64,000 bases of DNA from Actinomyces sp. ph3 (GCF_000308055.1 NZ_CAGY01000002.1:1-64000), one strand, 5' to 3'. Counted from the first letter of the stretch, positions 26,446 to 35,200 are shown. Program-made: numbers and translations. Notes: generated by a model from the sequence alone, not told the origin.

Positions 26446-28014
26446 TCACAGTGTCCAGATAAATGGCACCAAGAAAATTTTGACGATGATCGCGAAGGCG
26501 AACAATGTCGCGTAAGCGGCCTCGATACGCTCATCAGCAACACGCGCATCTGCCGCTTGCAAAACCGCCGGCTGCCCCAAGAAACCTGCAACAGCCCCCG
26601 CGGTTCGCGGCGCAGACAATCCCAGATATCGGCCGGCAATCGCCTGAGCGGCGCAGCACACCGCTACGATGATCGTCGCTAGTATCGCTGCCTTCCAGCC
26701 CTCCGGACGCAGCATAAGATCAACAAGTTCGGGCCCCGCATTTAAGCCCAAAGCAGCCAGGAACAGCATCAGTCCTACGGAGCGAATCGTGATATTCGCT
26801 GAGGCGGAAAGCGTCCATACCAGAGGTCCGGTTCGGCGGAGTGCCCCCAGTAGCATTCCGACAATCAGAGGTCCGGCCGCAGATCCCAGCTGGAAGGTTG
26901 CCCCACCAAACATCGGGAAGGGGATCGCCCCCAAGGCCATGCCCAGAACCATGCCGATACCGAAGGCCATTCCATCAACTTCACTGACGCGGCGTTCCGA
27001 GTCACCCAAGAAGCTCTGAACGTTATCAAGTTCTTCCTGCGGCACAACGACTGCCGCATGATCACCCAGATTGAGCTTGAGGTCGTCGCGCGCCAAGAGG
27101 TCGAGATCACCACGACGCACTCGGGTAATAGTTGCACCGAAACGGGTGGGCAGATTGAGCTCAACGATTGCTCGTCCCGCGACATCGGGACTCGACACAA
27201 CAATTCGTTCAAAGGCAACATCGGAGCGGTCATCAGCCAAGTGGTCGGAAACCTGCGTTCCCAGCTGCTCGACGACCTCGGCAATGGCGGAGGTCCCACC
27301 GACGAGAACAACAAGATCGCCGGTGCGAAGTTCTTCGCCGGGGATTAAGACGCGGGTGCGACCTTCGCGTTGGAGGTAGGACATACGTACGCGTCCCTCA
27401 CGCCAGGCCGTGATCTTTCGTGTCAAGATCGGGCGGTCCACCCGAACAGTAACGGCGTCGAGGCCAGCACCCGCGAGCGATGGAGTGTCCTTCTCCCCCA
27501 ACCACTTTCGCGTCACAGTCATGGTGACAACAACGATTCCGACAATCACGCCGATGGGGTAACCAAAGGCATAGCCAACTGCTGCCTGAGGATCGCCGCT
27601 GACTCGCGTCGCTGCATCCAGCGCCGGCGCAGCGGTCAGCGCACCTGTGTAGAGCCCGGTTACGAGGCCTTTGCCCAGTCCCAGGAAATGTCCTCCGATC
27701 GTGGCGACGACTGCGCCGACAACACAGATGATTGCGGCCGACCCCAAAAGTGAGGTCTGTTTGCGAAGGTCGGAAAAGAAAGTGGAACCGGCGGCGATAC
27801 CAACGGTGTAGACGAAGAATGCCAGGCCGATCTGTTGGATGATCGCGGTCCCCTGACCGGCTTGGGGTGAATAAGCAGAGACAAGTAGGCCCACAAACAG
27901 TGCACCGGCTGCACCGAAACGCAGCGGCCCAAAGCGGATCGCGCCTAGAAAAGCGCCCAGTCCGACAACCAGGAAAATCGTCAAAAGATGGTTCTGTGCG
28001 AGGAATTGGGCCAT
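26446..28014 (-). CDS. YidE/YbjL/AspT-type transporter with RCK domains
   Basis: A 522-aa membrane carrier of the aspartate:alanine exchanger (AAEx) type. Layout: about five N-terminal helices (GLGAFLGAIRFGPLRFGAAGAL is the first duplicated AspT-YidE unit), two soluble TrkA-C/RCK-like domains (about 195-370, with GDLVVLVGG and LGDHAAVVVPQEEL), then five or six C-terminal helices with the second unit (GLMLFLAALGLNAGPELV, GYLGQPAVL-like FLGQPAVLQ). The substrate is unknown; AspT itself exchanges Asp for Ala. The frame is open to 28620 but that part overlaps the divergent DUF2510 gene. The ATG at 28014 begins the family N-terminus and has TACCCT 7 nt upstream, so probably leaderless. Confidence 0.87.
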   Translation of the reverse strand: MAQFLAQNHLLTIFLVVGLGAFLGAIRFGPLRFGAAGALFVGLLVSAYSPQAGQGTAIIQQIGLAFFVYTVGIAAGSTFFSDLRKQTSLLGSAAIICVVGAVVATIGGHFLGLGKGLVTGLYTGALTAAPALDAATRVSGDPQAAVGYAFGYPIGVIVGIVVVTMTVTRKWLGEKDTPSLAGAGLDAVTVRVDRPILTRKITAWREGRVRMSYLQREGRTRVLIPGEELRTGDLVVLVGGTSAIAEVVEQLGTQVSDHLADDRSDVAFERIVVSSPDVAGRAIVELNLPTRFGATITRVRRGDLDLLARDDLKLNLGDHAAVVVPQEELDNVQSFLGDSERRVSEVDGMAFGIGMVLGMALGAIPFPMFGGATFQLGSAAGPLIVGMLLGALRRTGPLVWTLSASANITIRSVGLMLFLAALGLNAGPELVDLMLRPEGWKAAILATIIVAVCCAAQAIAGRYLGLSAPRTAGAVAGFLGQPAVLQAADARVADERIEAAYATLFAFAIIVKIFLVPFIWTL

Positions 28015-28172
28015 AGGTCTAAGGGTAGTGGTCAAATAGCTAAAAAGGGACGCAAGATGGGCGTGGAGTGTGAATACACCCACGCATCCAATCGCATTGC
28101 ACCCAGAATTCTTACAGATACCGTCCAGCATGTTACCGTTCAATAAAAGGACAAATACGGAAGGATCCCTCC

Positions 28173-28856
28173 ATGACAAATCCCCAAGCGGGTTGGTACA
28201 GCGATCCCTCAAATCCCTCACAATTGCGGTGGTGGGATGGGATGCAGTGGACGAATAACACCCAGGTAGCTCAGGGCGCCACACAGGCATCAGCGCCCCA
28301 GCGTCCAGTAACGACAACTTCATCCTCGTACAGCGCTGTTCCCCAAAGTCCTCTTGCAGCAAATAGCGGCTCTGCTCAGGCGTACTACCAAGCGCAACAG
28401 GGTGGCTATCCGCCCGTTCAGGGAGGAACACTAGGCACATATCCAAGCCAGCAACCCGCACAGAATGCACCTGCTGCCACGCCAGGATTCCCTCCGCGTC
28501 CTGCAAGTTACACGGGCGCTCCCACGACGGGAGGGTTCCCCCCACGTCCTGCCAGTTACACGGGCGCTCCGGCGACGGCATCAACCATCCCCGCTTCTCC
28601 AATGGCTCCCGCAAAGCCAAAGAAGCCTCAGGCTCCGAAGAAACCTCGCAATAAGCAAAAGACTTGGGCCATCATCTTCACTGTGCTGAGCGTTCTTTTC
28701 ATCGTTCTTGGCTTCCTTTTCCTTGGCGCATCATCACGTAATAATGCGCGAGCCAACACGGTCAATGTGGAGCTTGAACCAGCACGTCAGTCCGTCAACG
28801 AATTGCAAAAGCAAGTCGATACGTTGAATAAGCAGCTCGGGGAGGCAGGCAAGTGA
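28173..28856 (+). CDS. DUF2510 membrane protein with coiled coil
   Basis: 227 aa. An N-terminal DUF2510 motif (GWYSDPSNPSQLRWWDGMQW, residues 7-26), a Gln/Pro/Ser-rich low-complexity region with two copies of GFPPRPASYTGAP, a basic PKKPQAPKKPRNKQK stretch, one membrane helix (about 168-190), and a C-terminal extracellular heptad helix (LEPARQSVNELQKQVDTLNKQL). DUF2510 is actinobacteria-specific and of unknown function; it often marks small membrane proteins. Overlaps the next gene by 4 bp (GTGA), which has the same helix-then-coiled-coil plan, so the two may pair. Confidence 0.82.
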   Translation: MTNPQAGWYSDPSNPSQLRWWDGMQWTNNTQVAQGATQASAPQRPVTTTSSSYSAVPQSPLAANSGSAQAYYQAQQGGYPPVQGGTLGTYPSQQPAQNAPAATPGFPPRPASYTGAPTTGGFPPRPASYTGAPATASTIPASPMAPAKPKKPQAPKKPRNKQKTWAIIFTVLSVLFIVLGFLFLGASSRNNARANTVNVELEPARQSVNELQKQVDTLNKQLGEAGK

Positions 28857-29647
28857 GCATGAACGGACCCCAGATTCCGAATCAGGGACAGGTAGCAAGC
28901 ACCGCCCAAGCGCAGGCCTCGACAGAGGGAAGCCAGGCTGAAGCAGGACAGCAGAAGGCAGCTGCACCCAAGAGCGCTTCATCGAAGCGCTTATTCCTGA
29001 TCACTTCGATTATCTGCGCTGCATCATTGGTCTTTGCGCTGGTGACTTTCACGCAGAATATGGTCGCCTTGAACAGGTACCACTCATTGGAGAATGAATC
29101 TGCGCAGTTGGAACAGCAGGCGCAGACCCTCCAGGAACAGGTCGACGAGGCACAGACGAAGCTCGCAGAGAAGCAGGTGAAACCCTGGTGCGATTCCGTG
29201 AACGCTGACTCAACAGGCACTCGAGAGAAGATCGACCAGCTCCTCAAGCAGCTGAAGATGATCGACCCCAATGAAAAGAGCGTTCGAAACGTCTGCGGTG
29301 AGAAATACTCGGCGCTGACCGCCTCTCTGGATTACTCACGCGTGAGCGCACGCACCGAAAACGGGACGATCAAGTGTGAAGCGGATGGCAACCACGTTCG
29401 TCTCAGCGGCACGATCGATCAATTCAAGGGGCCTGAATTTGCTCAAAAGACAAAGACGAAGGCCGATCTGACTTTGACGATCACCTACACCCTCGAGGGC
29501 ACAACAGATACTGCAACCAGCATTGTCAAGGTCCCCGATGTCACTCCGGGTGGTTCGAAAGACTGGAAGAGTGAGGCAGACCTTCCCGGTCGGGCACTGA
29601 CCTGTCGAGTCACAAACCTGCAGTGGTGGCCAAGCGATCTGAAGTAG
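28853..29647 (+). CDS. Membrane protein with extracellular coiled coil, partner of the DUF2510 protein
   Basis: 264 aa. A disordered Gln/Ala-rich cytoplasmic N-terminus (1-45), a membrane helix (about 47-68), an extracellular coiled coil (about 75-105; SLENESAQLEQQAQTLQEQVDEAQTKL without the last residues in contact order), then a globular domain with four Cys (VKPWCDS, NVCGEK, IKCEAD, LTCRVT) that could form two disulfides. Unknown family. GTG start at 28853 overlapping the upstream stop; an ATG two codons later is the alternative. Translation coupling and matching topology suggest a heteromeric complex. Confidence 0.78.
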   Translation: MSMNGPQIPNQGQVASTAQAQASTEGSQAEAGQQKAAAPKSASSKRLFLITSIICAASLVFALVTFTQNMVALNRYHSLENESAQLEQQAQTLQEQVDEAQTKLAEKQVKPWCDSVNADSTGTREKIDQLLKQLKMIDPNEKSVRNVCGEKYSALTASLDYSRVSARTENGTIKCEADGNHVRLSGTIDQFKGPEFAQKTKTKADLTLTITYTLEGTTDTATSIVKVPDVTPGGSKDWKSEADLPGRALTCRVTNLQWWPSDLK

Positions 29648-29674
29648 AACGCTTGACACTTCGGCAGCTATAGC

Positions 29675-29708
29675 TTGAGGGGGTACGCACCGTGGCGTAC
29701 CCCCTCAA
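29675..29708 (+). terminator. Hairpin terminator between convergent genes
   Basis: A perfect 14-bp stem (29675-29688 with 29695-29708) with a 6-nt loop but no U-tract on either side. It lies between the convergent coiled-coil protein and TetR genes and probably acts in both directions. Confidence 0.6.
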
Positions 29709-29741
29709 CACGTATTACCTCAGCTTTTTCGAGCCGCTACC

Positions 29742-30476
29742 TCAGCTATGTGCAAGTGCCTGACGGACCAAGGGAATCAGCTTTTCACGCGAAGGATCCA
29801 CGGCCTCGGCAAGGAATTGCTCACGGTCGGTACCTTCGAGCCCCTGAACGACTGGTTCTTCGCTGTCCTTGGGAACTGAGAATCCAAAGACGATCACGTC
29901 GATGATCTTTCGGATCGGCATTTGATTGGCTTCGGCGGAGTCATTGACGCTACCCAGAGCCTCGAGGTAGAAGATCGAGAGGATCTCTCCCATGATGTTG
30001 GTGGGCAATAGTGCGCGGCGTCCCATACGATCCAAAGCGGATTCGAGCATCTGGGTCACGAAATCGGCAAGCTCGTTGCGCTGATTTCCAGGAATTCCAT
30101 CTGCATCAGGGTGACGCATTTGGTACAGGCGGTATTCCATCAGGAGGATATACGCCGTGCGCCCCTGCGCGGAAAGACTGTCGAGGGTATCAACAATGCG
30201 TTCGAGAGTGAGCGGCCCTTCGATTGAATCAAAGGCCTGCGTCATTTCTGTTAATAGCCGCGTTGAGTATGCAATAAATGCATCTTCCAACAGCTCATCC
30301 ATATTCGAATAATTCGAATAGAAAGCACCGCGGGTGAATCCGGCACGGGCCACGACCTCGTCGATCTTGGTCCCTGCGAAACCTCGCTCCACCAGAATTT
30401 CAATGGCGGCGTCAACCAGGCGTGAACGCGTATTCGCACGCGCCCTGCTTTCGCCTTCTGCACGCTTCTTAACCAC
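29742..30476 (-). CDS. TetR-family transcriptional regulator
   Basis: 244 aa. TetR helix-turn-helix at about 17-62 (IDEVVARAGFTRGAFYSNYSNMDELL), then a helical ligand-binding domain. GTG at 30476 is chosen because GGAGG is 5 nt upstream; the in-frame GTG at 30482 is too close. It is divergent from the aldo-keto reductase gene (199 bp between starts). That interval holds a GGTATACC palindrome near its own start and a 7-bp inverted repeat at 30583-30599, both possible operators. Control of the reductase is inference. Confidence 0.87.
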   Translation of the reverse strand: MVKKRAEGESRARANTRSRLVDAAIEILVERGFAGTKIDEVVARAGFTRGAFYSNYSNMDELLEDAFIAYSTRLLTEMTQAFDSIEGPLTLERIVDTLDSLSAQGRTAYILLMEYRLYQMRHPDADGIPGNQRNELADFVTQMLESALDRMGRRALLPTNIMGEILSIFYLEALGSVNDSAEANQMPIRKIIDVIVFGFSVPKDSEEPVVQGLEGTDREQFLAEAVDPSREKLIPLVRQALAHS

Positions 30477-30582
30477 AGCCACCTCCGCGGTATACCTAAC
30501 TACGTCAAAAAGTCTAACGAGGTTTTCCTGCTGTCACACGCGGAAAATAAGGGATTTTCACGCTTTAAGACCTGAATTTGAA

Positions 30583-30599
30583 GCTGCGAAAGTCGCAGC
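30583..30599. promoter_or_regulatory. Inverted repeat between tetR-type regulator and aldo-keto reductase genes
   Basis: GCTGCGA, AAG, TCGCAGC: a perfect 7-bp inverted repeat with a 3-nt centre in a divergent intergenic region. Candidate operator for the TetR protein encoded at 29742-30476. Confidence 0.4.
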
Positions 30600-30675
30600 G
30601 CCACCACGGGGGCATATCATGTGTTTCAGGGCATAATTTTTTGGCATTTTATTCATTTTTGTATCGGAGTTTTCT

Positions 30676-31521
30676 ATGGGTCAGTCAATTGCATTCCTGC
30701 CTTTGAATTCGGGAGCCTCTATTCCTCAATTTGGCTTTGGGACCTACAAACTGACCGGTCAAGACGCATATGACGGTGTCCGCGATGCACTCGAATTGGG
30801 ATACCGACATATCGATACTGCACAGATGTACGGGAACGAGGCCGAGGTTGGCCGTGCGCTGGCCGACACTTCTCTCGCTCGCGAGGAGATCTTCGTCACT
30901 TCTAAGCTCAATAATCCCAATCACGAGCCTGATGTTGCCCGTGAGAGCCTTCAGCGCTCATTGGAGGACTTGCAGCTGGACTACTTGGACCTGTTCTTGA
31001 TCCACTGGCCGCTTCCGATGTTCTACGGGGGCAACATCATGCCGACTTGGCGCGCAATGGAAAGCTTTGTGGATGAGGGCCTTGTGCGCTCTATCGGAGT
31101 CTCTAATTTCGAGGCCCATCACCTTGCCCCGATCCTTGAGCAGGGGCGCATCATGCCCGCTGTTAACCAAATCGAATCCCATCCCTACTTCGCAAACCGC
31201 GAGCTTCACCGTTTTAACGCTGAGCATGGAATTATTACCGAGGCCTGGGCTCCCCTTGCTCGAGGAACTGTCCTGAGCGAACCAAGCATCATCGAGATTG
31301 CCCGCGAAGTCGGCGCACGCGAATCTCAGGTAGTTTTGCGTTGGGCACTTCAACGGGGAGACATCGTCTTCCCCAAGGCCTCGTCACATGAACGCCGAGC
31401 AGAAAACCTTGATATTTCGGGCTTTGAGCTGACTGCGGAGCAGATAGCTCGAATCGACGCGCTGGACCGCGGAGAATCGGGGCGCACCGGTAAGCACCCC
31501 GATGTCATGGACCGGATGTAA
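30676..31521 (+). CDS. Aldo/keto reductase (2,5-diketogluconate reductase group)
   Basis: A 281-aa TIM-barrel NADPH-dependent carbonyl reductase. The catalytic tetrad is visible: Asp and Tyr in DTAQMYGNE, Lys in VTSKLNN, His in LIHWPLP. The signature IGVSNF and the C-terminal cofactor motif VFPKASSHERRAENL (usual IPKS...R..N; Lys-Ala instead of Lys-Ser) are present. CGGAG lies 6 nt before the ATG. It is divergent from a TetR gene that may control it. Natural substrate unknown. Confidence 0.9.
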   Translation: MGQSIAFLPLNSGASIPQFGFGTYKLTGQDAYDGVRDALELGYRHIDTAQMYGNEAEVGRALADTSLAREEIFVTSKLNNPNHEPDVARESLQRSLEDLQLDYLDLFLIHWPLPMFYGGNIMPTWRAMESFVDEGLVRSIGVSNFEAHHLAPILEQGRIMPAVNQIESHPYFANRELHRFNAEHGIITEAWAPLARGTVLSEPSIIEIAREVGARESQVVLRWALQRGDIVFPKASSHERRAENLDISGFELTAEQIARIDALDRGESGRTGKHPDVMDRM

Positions 31522-31607
31522 AACTTTCGCTTCAGGCGCAACTTATATCGTTTTTCGATGTGAGACAGGGCCGTATTTTGTGGGTACCTCTGGGCTATCG
31601 TGAAGCT

Positions 31608-32021
31608 ATGACACATGCATCTTCGACCGATCTTGATCGCGTTCTTGCTTCTCTTGATCCCACGCCCAGCGGTACTTACGTATTTTCCTTGGTTGACGAA
31701 ATCCCCCAGAACGTCGACATTTTTGCACTGATCCGCGACGAGGATTCCTACACCGTGGTTGTCGAGGAAGACGCCGCACGTGAAGCAGGAATCAACCCCG
31801 ATGAGCTGTACACGCGAATTGACTTGGGTTCTTCGACCGAGCTGGCTGCAATCGGAATCACGGCATCGATTGCTCAGATCCTTGCTGCGCGTTCAATTAC
31901 TGCGAATTTCATTGCCAGCCGCCGACACGATCACCTCTTTGTTCAGCCTGATCGCGCTCAGGAGGCAACGGCCCTCCTTGAAGATCTGGGAAGGCGCGCA
32001 AAGGGCTGGCTGCCCGCCTGA
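31608..32021 (+). CDS. ACT-domain protein
   Basis: A 137-aa small protein with an ACT_7-like fold: VFSLVDEIPQ, FALIRDEDSYTVVVEED, then the second ACT repeat ITASIAQILAARSITANFIASRRHDHLFVQ. Such proteins bind amino acids or act as stand-alone regulators; ligand unknown. The upstream frame is open to 31560 but the ATG at 31608, with TATCGT 6 nt before it, fits a leaderless start and the family length. Followed 50 bp later by the DUF4921 gene, which has its own leaderless-type promoter. Confidence 0.78.
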   Translation: MTHASSTDLDRVLASLDPTPSGTYVFSLVDEIPQNVDIFALIRDEDSYTVVVEEDAAREAGINPDELYTRIDLGSSTELAAIGITASIAQILAARSITANFIASRRHDHLFVQPDRAQEATALLEDLGRRAKGWLPA

Positions 32022-32071
32022 AATTTTCCTGTTCATCAGACGCGGAAGGGCGTTCGGAATAAAGTAGAAGC

Positions 32072-33388
32072 ATGGCTGTACTACCCACGGGAAGCGATGA
32101 GGCAATCCTCCGTCTAGCCGACGGCACGGTGAAACAGCGAAATCTTCTGACCGGAACTGAAGTGTGGACAGTTCCCGGTCGAGCTCATCGTCCCCTGACT
32201 CGTCCCGGTTCCACGCCACCCCTGATCGATCATGATGCCGATGGGCATCATTGCGCATTCTGCTCGGCGCGCTATCTTGAGACTCCGCCAGAGAAAGCCC
32301 GCGTGATCCGCACACACGCAGGGGAATGGGAAACTCTCCACGGCCTCGGCGCTGAGGAACTTAGAGATACCGTTGCGGAATTTCGGCGGATTCCCAACCT
32401 TTTCGAGATCGTTTCGTATAACTATTGGCACCTCAATCACGGCCACGTTCCTTCCGAGGCCGAGCGGCGCAGGATGGCGGAGTACCTTGCCTCGCCCCAG
32501 GGGTACGACCACGTGATGCACGTGGTGCGCGCACGCTTCATGGCCTCGGGCGGGAGCGCCGAGGAGTTTGAGGAACTGTCGGATTCCGAGAAGCTCAGCC
32601 AAGCGAATGGTTTCTTTTCGGGCGGGCACGATCTGATCGTTGGTCGACGTCACTACGTTGATGGAGCAAAGGACACGTCCCAGCTAGCTTCGGCTGGGAC
32701 GCTGACTCCCGAGGAACACTTCCAGTACATGTCAATGACCGTGCGGGCAATGCGGGACCTGTACGACTTGGATCCGGCTGTGAAGTACGTGGTGGCTTTC
32801 CAGAACTGGCTCAAGCCTGCGGGTGCGTCTTTTGATCACCTGCATAAGCAGCTTGTGGCGATTGATGAGTTCTCGACGCAGACGCATGACGAGATTGAGC
32901 GCGTGCGGACCTATCCGGGAATCTATGACGAGCTCTTGAAGATTGCGGCGACACGTGGGCTGATTTTGGCGCAAAACGATCATGCTGTGGCGATGGCTGG
33001 GTTCGGGCATCGCTATCCCTCCTTGGCGATTTGGCCACTTCACGCGCCGGCTGAACCCTGGGAGTACTCCCCTGAGCAATTACGAGGCATCAGCGACCTT
33101 GTGCACGCAATGCATGCGGCGACGGGTGCAGAGGTTCCGTGTAACGAGGAATGGTACTACCGGCCCCCGAGTTCGTCGATCCCCATGCGCATGAGGATTT
33201 TGATCAAGTGGAGGATCTCCACAATCGCCGGTTTTGAGGGCGGGACAAGGATTTACCTCAATACGATCGATCCATGGTCCGTGCACCAGCGGATGCTGGA
33301 ACGTCTGGTTGTTATGCGCGATGAGTGTTCGATCGCTCAGATGAAGCTGGGCGAGGAGTGCAAAGTCACGCCGCTGCTACTGAGATAG
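32072..33388 (+). CDS. DUF4921 family protein (GalT/HIT-like fold)
   Basis: 438 aa, actinobacterial DUF4921. The sequence has a GalT/HIT-like look: CAFCSARY near residue 61 (possible metal site with later His), and the HxHxQ-like ASFDHLHKQLVAID with the catalytic His region. EWYYRPPSSS and RIYLNTIDPW are conserved-looking C-terminal motifs. It is probably a nucleotidyl transferase or hydrolase acting on a nucleotide-sugar or dinucleotide, but no reaction is established. TAAAGT lies 6 nt before the ATG: leaderless. The stop is followed by the AT-rich island. Confidence 0.75.
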   Translation: MAVLPTGSDEAILRLADGTVKQRNLLTGTEVWTVPGRAHRPLTRPGSTPPLIDHDADGHHCAFCSARYLETPPEKARVIRTHAGEWETLHGLGAEELRDTVAEFRRIPNLFEIVSYNYWHLNHGHVPSEAERRRMAEYLASPQGYDHVMHVVRARFMASGGSAEEFEELSDSEKLSQANGFFSGGHDLIVGRRHYVDGAKDTSQLASAGTLTPEEHFQYMSMTVRAMRDLYDLDPAVKYVVAFQNWLKPAGASFDHLHKQLVAIDEFSTQTHDEIERVRTYPGIYDELLKIAATRGLILAQNDHAVAMAGFGHRYPSLAIWPLHAPAEPWEYSPEQLRGISDLVHAMHAATGAEVPCNEEWYYRPPSSSIPMRMRILIKWRISTIAGFEGGTRIYLNTIDPWSVHQRMLERLVVMRDECSIAQMKLGEECKVTPLLLR

Positions 33389-33515
33389 GTTTTATCTAAG
33401 GCCCCCTGGAGGAAATCTATAAAGTATTGGTGCGTAGTCCCTCCAAAGTACCGATTTCGTCTTTGCTCCCTTAGGAAAAGACCCCTCGAGCGCTAGCAGT
33501 TTTAGTAGAGTGAAC

Positions 33516-33560
33516 ATGAGCCTCGACACAGAGCCAGTTATCTCTAGAAATAACGAGTAG
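33516..33560 (+). CDS. 14-codon leader ORF before the IrrE-like/PIN pair
   Basis: ATG at 33516 to TAG at 33558 encodes MSLDTEPVISRNNE. TAGAGT lies 4 nt before the ATG, so the transcript may begin at this start codon. The stop falls directly before AGGAGG of the downstream GTG (33574), an arrangement suited to translational coupling or attenuation. It spans the inverted repeat at 33537-33554. Expression is not proven; the ORF is short enough to arise by chance. Confidence 0.35.
   Translation: MSLDTEPVISRNNE
33537..33554. promoter_or_regulatory. Small inverted repeat upstream of the IrrE-like gene
   Basis: GTTAT (33537-33541), 8 nt, ATAAC (33550-33554), 20 bp before the GTG start. Candidate autoregulatory operator, as is usual for toxin-antitoxin-type units; short and therefore weak. 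Confidence 0.3.
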
Positions 33561-33573
33561 CCCAGGAGGAACC

Positions 33574-34749
33574 GTGTACATAGATGTACACATCGGTGGT
33601 GAGACTGTTCAAATCTCTTACGAAGTGTTTCAACTTCTCACAGAAAATTCTGTGATTGCGGATTATTCAGAAATACGCAAGGCACTAGAAAAAAGCAAAA
33701 TAAACTTCAAGGTTCTCGAAAGACTTGCAGAGAAAGCCTGGATACCGCTTCCTTTATTCTTTTCGCCCCTTCCATTCGTCAAGTCACAAATCTTGCAAAA
33801 AGAGAAGAAGCTCATCCAACACATTCGCAAGGACACCTTGAACATAGGATCCCGACAAACTATCGAGTTATCCCAGATTGAACTTATCATCCGCGATTTG
33901 ATTCAAAAACAACACTATGTGCGCAAGTACGCAGACGACCTCTCGGAGAACAAGATTCGTGGCCTAATCAAAAAACCGTCGAAAAGACTCGAGCACGATG
34001 CAGCAAAATTATTAGATGCTCTCCACCTCACACACGATGAAATACGAAACTCAAGTAACAAGAGTAAAGCACTGGAACTAATTCTGAACCGCCTAGGAGA
34101 ACAACAGATATTAGTCTCACAGAGCGTTCAAAACTACATGCCACAGCAATTACGAAATATTCACTTCAGTGGCATGACGATTGATGACACGAAAGTTCCC
34201 TTTATTTTTCTTGCCGGCGGGAAAGAAAACAATTCCGAAGAACCCGTGGGAAGAAGAATCTTCACTCTAATTCTCATGACGGTACTGATCGCGCGAAAGG
34301 AGTTCCGACCTGTTGTCTGGGATGCATCGAGCCTAGGTGCTGATTTTGGTTATGTCTACAACCTTACTGGCACCATCCTTATGCCTAAATCAGAAATGAA
34401 AATTGATCCAGACACCGACCTAGACGGAATTAAACGTCTCGCTGACCAATTTAAAGTGACTCCCAGCGCTGTAACAGTCAGAGCACTTCATCTAAAAAAG
34501 CTAACCCGCGAACAAGCAAGTAGATATTTAGATGAACTGCAACAAGAATTTATAAGTCGGCCAGCAACGCACCCACGAATTCCACAGCCCGAAAAAGCCG
34601 TTTTGAAATACGCCGGGTTCGAAACAATTAGACGGCTACTACCCGCGCTTGACTCGAAACGTCTCTCGTTAAAAGAGTTTTTGCGCGTCGGATGTCTAAA
34701 CAAACTAAATAGACGGCAGATAGGAGACCTTAGGGGGATCATTGAGTAA
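33574..34749 (+). CDS. XRE/IrrE-like protein lacking the HExxH protease motif
   Basis: 391 aa. The N-terminal third resembles the helix-turn-helix of XRE-ImmA/IrrE proteins (INFKVLERLAEKAWIPLPLFF, residues 43-63). The C-terminal half follows the IrrE domain plan: HFSGMTIDDTKVPFIFLAGG (197-216), FTLILMTVLIA (230-240), and the late LADQFKVTPSAVTVRALHLKKLTREQ, the usual end of the domain. At the place of the FTLAHExxH metalloprotease motif there is LILMTVLIA, with no His or Glu, so a zinc protease is ruled out. GTG start with AGGAGG 4 nt upstream. AT-rich compared with neighbours and unusual Lys/Ile content: probably horizontally acquired. It overlaps the PIN gene by 8 bp, so it is probably antitoxin-like or the sensing half of the pair (inference). 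Confidence 0.7.
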   Translation: MYIDVHIGGETVQISYEVFQLLTENSVIADYSEIRKALEKSKINFKVLERLAEKAWIPLPLFFSPLPFVKSQILQKEKKLIQHIRKDTLNIGSRQTIELSQIELIIRDLIQKQHYVRKYADDLSENKIRGLIKKPSKRLEHDAAKLLDALHLTHDEIRNSSNKSKALELILNRLGEQQILVSQSVQNYMPQQLRNIHFSGMTIDDTKVPFIFLAGGKENNSEEPVGRRIFTLILMTVLIARKEFRPVVWDASSLGADFGYVYNLTGTILMPKSEMKIDPDTDLDGIKRLADQFKVTPSAVTVRALHLKKLTREQASRYLDELQQEFISRPATHPRIPQPEKAVLKYAGFETIRRLLPALDSKRLSLKEFLRVGCLNKLNRRQIGDLRGIIE

Positions 34750-35194
34750 CGTCACGACACCTTGCTTTTTTGTCGATACAAACGCTCTTTCAAAACTCGC
34801 GCCAAGATATAGGGCAACGAAGTTCTTTCGAAGTTACGCTCATTTACCTTCCGTTGTCATTAAAGAAGCTGGCAATCCTGAAGACATCAGCATTTTAAAG
34901 GAGCTTGAAAAGAGCATAACGCCACAGATCCTTCAGAATCTCATAAAAATAATGGAGCAAGTTCCCACACGTGACACGAGACTAGTAGATCTATATGGCA
35001 ATAAAGGAAAAGCAGACCCCATCATCGTTGCTTACGCACTTACCCAAGACTCCCTCGAGGCAGACGGTCTTTTCCCCCTCCATGAGGTCTACATTGTCAC
35101 CAACGACAAGGCTGTCCGCGAAATGGGAGAGCGTTTTTCGATCAAGGTTCTTTCATCCGACGACTTTATCCGCCAGATAGACGAAAACAGCTAG
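34742..35194 (+). CDS. PIN-domain ribonuclease-like protein
   Basis: 150 aa. PIN fold with all four acidic metal ligands visible: Asp12 in FFVDTNALSKL, Glu42 in VVIKEAGN, Asp92 in GKADPIIVAYAL, Asp122 in YIVTNDKAVREM. PIN proteins of toxin-antitoxin and DUF4411-type pairs cut RNA with Mg2+/Mn2+; DUF4411 proteins commonly sit with IrrE-like partners, as here. TTG start with AGGGGG about 4 nt upstream, overlapping the upstream stop by 8 bp: strict translational coupling. Same AT-rich composition as its partner. RNA target unknown. Confidence 0.8.
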   Translation: MSNVTTPCFFVDTNALSKLAPRYRATKFFRSYAHLPSVVIKEAGNPEDISILKELEKSITPQILQNLIKIMEQVPTRDTRLVDLYGNKGKADPIIVAYALTQDSLEADGLFPLHEVYIVTNDKAVREMGERFSIKVLSSDDFIRQIDENS

Positions 35195-35200
35195 CCTATA

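Noticed and set aside
28015-28620. N-terminal extension of the YidE-like transporter up to 28620
   Set aside because: It overlaps the divergent DUF2510 gene, has no transporter-like sequence, and the ATG at 28014 matches the family start.
33389-33515. Attachment-site copy of the tRNA-Ser 3' end at the far side of the AT-rich island
   Set aside because: I compared the tRNA 3' end with this stretch by eye and found no repeat, and no integrase gene is present. The island may have come in by homologous exchange.
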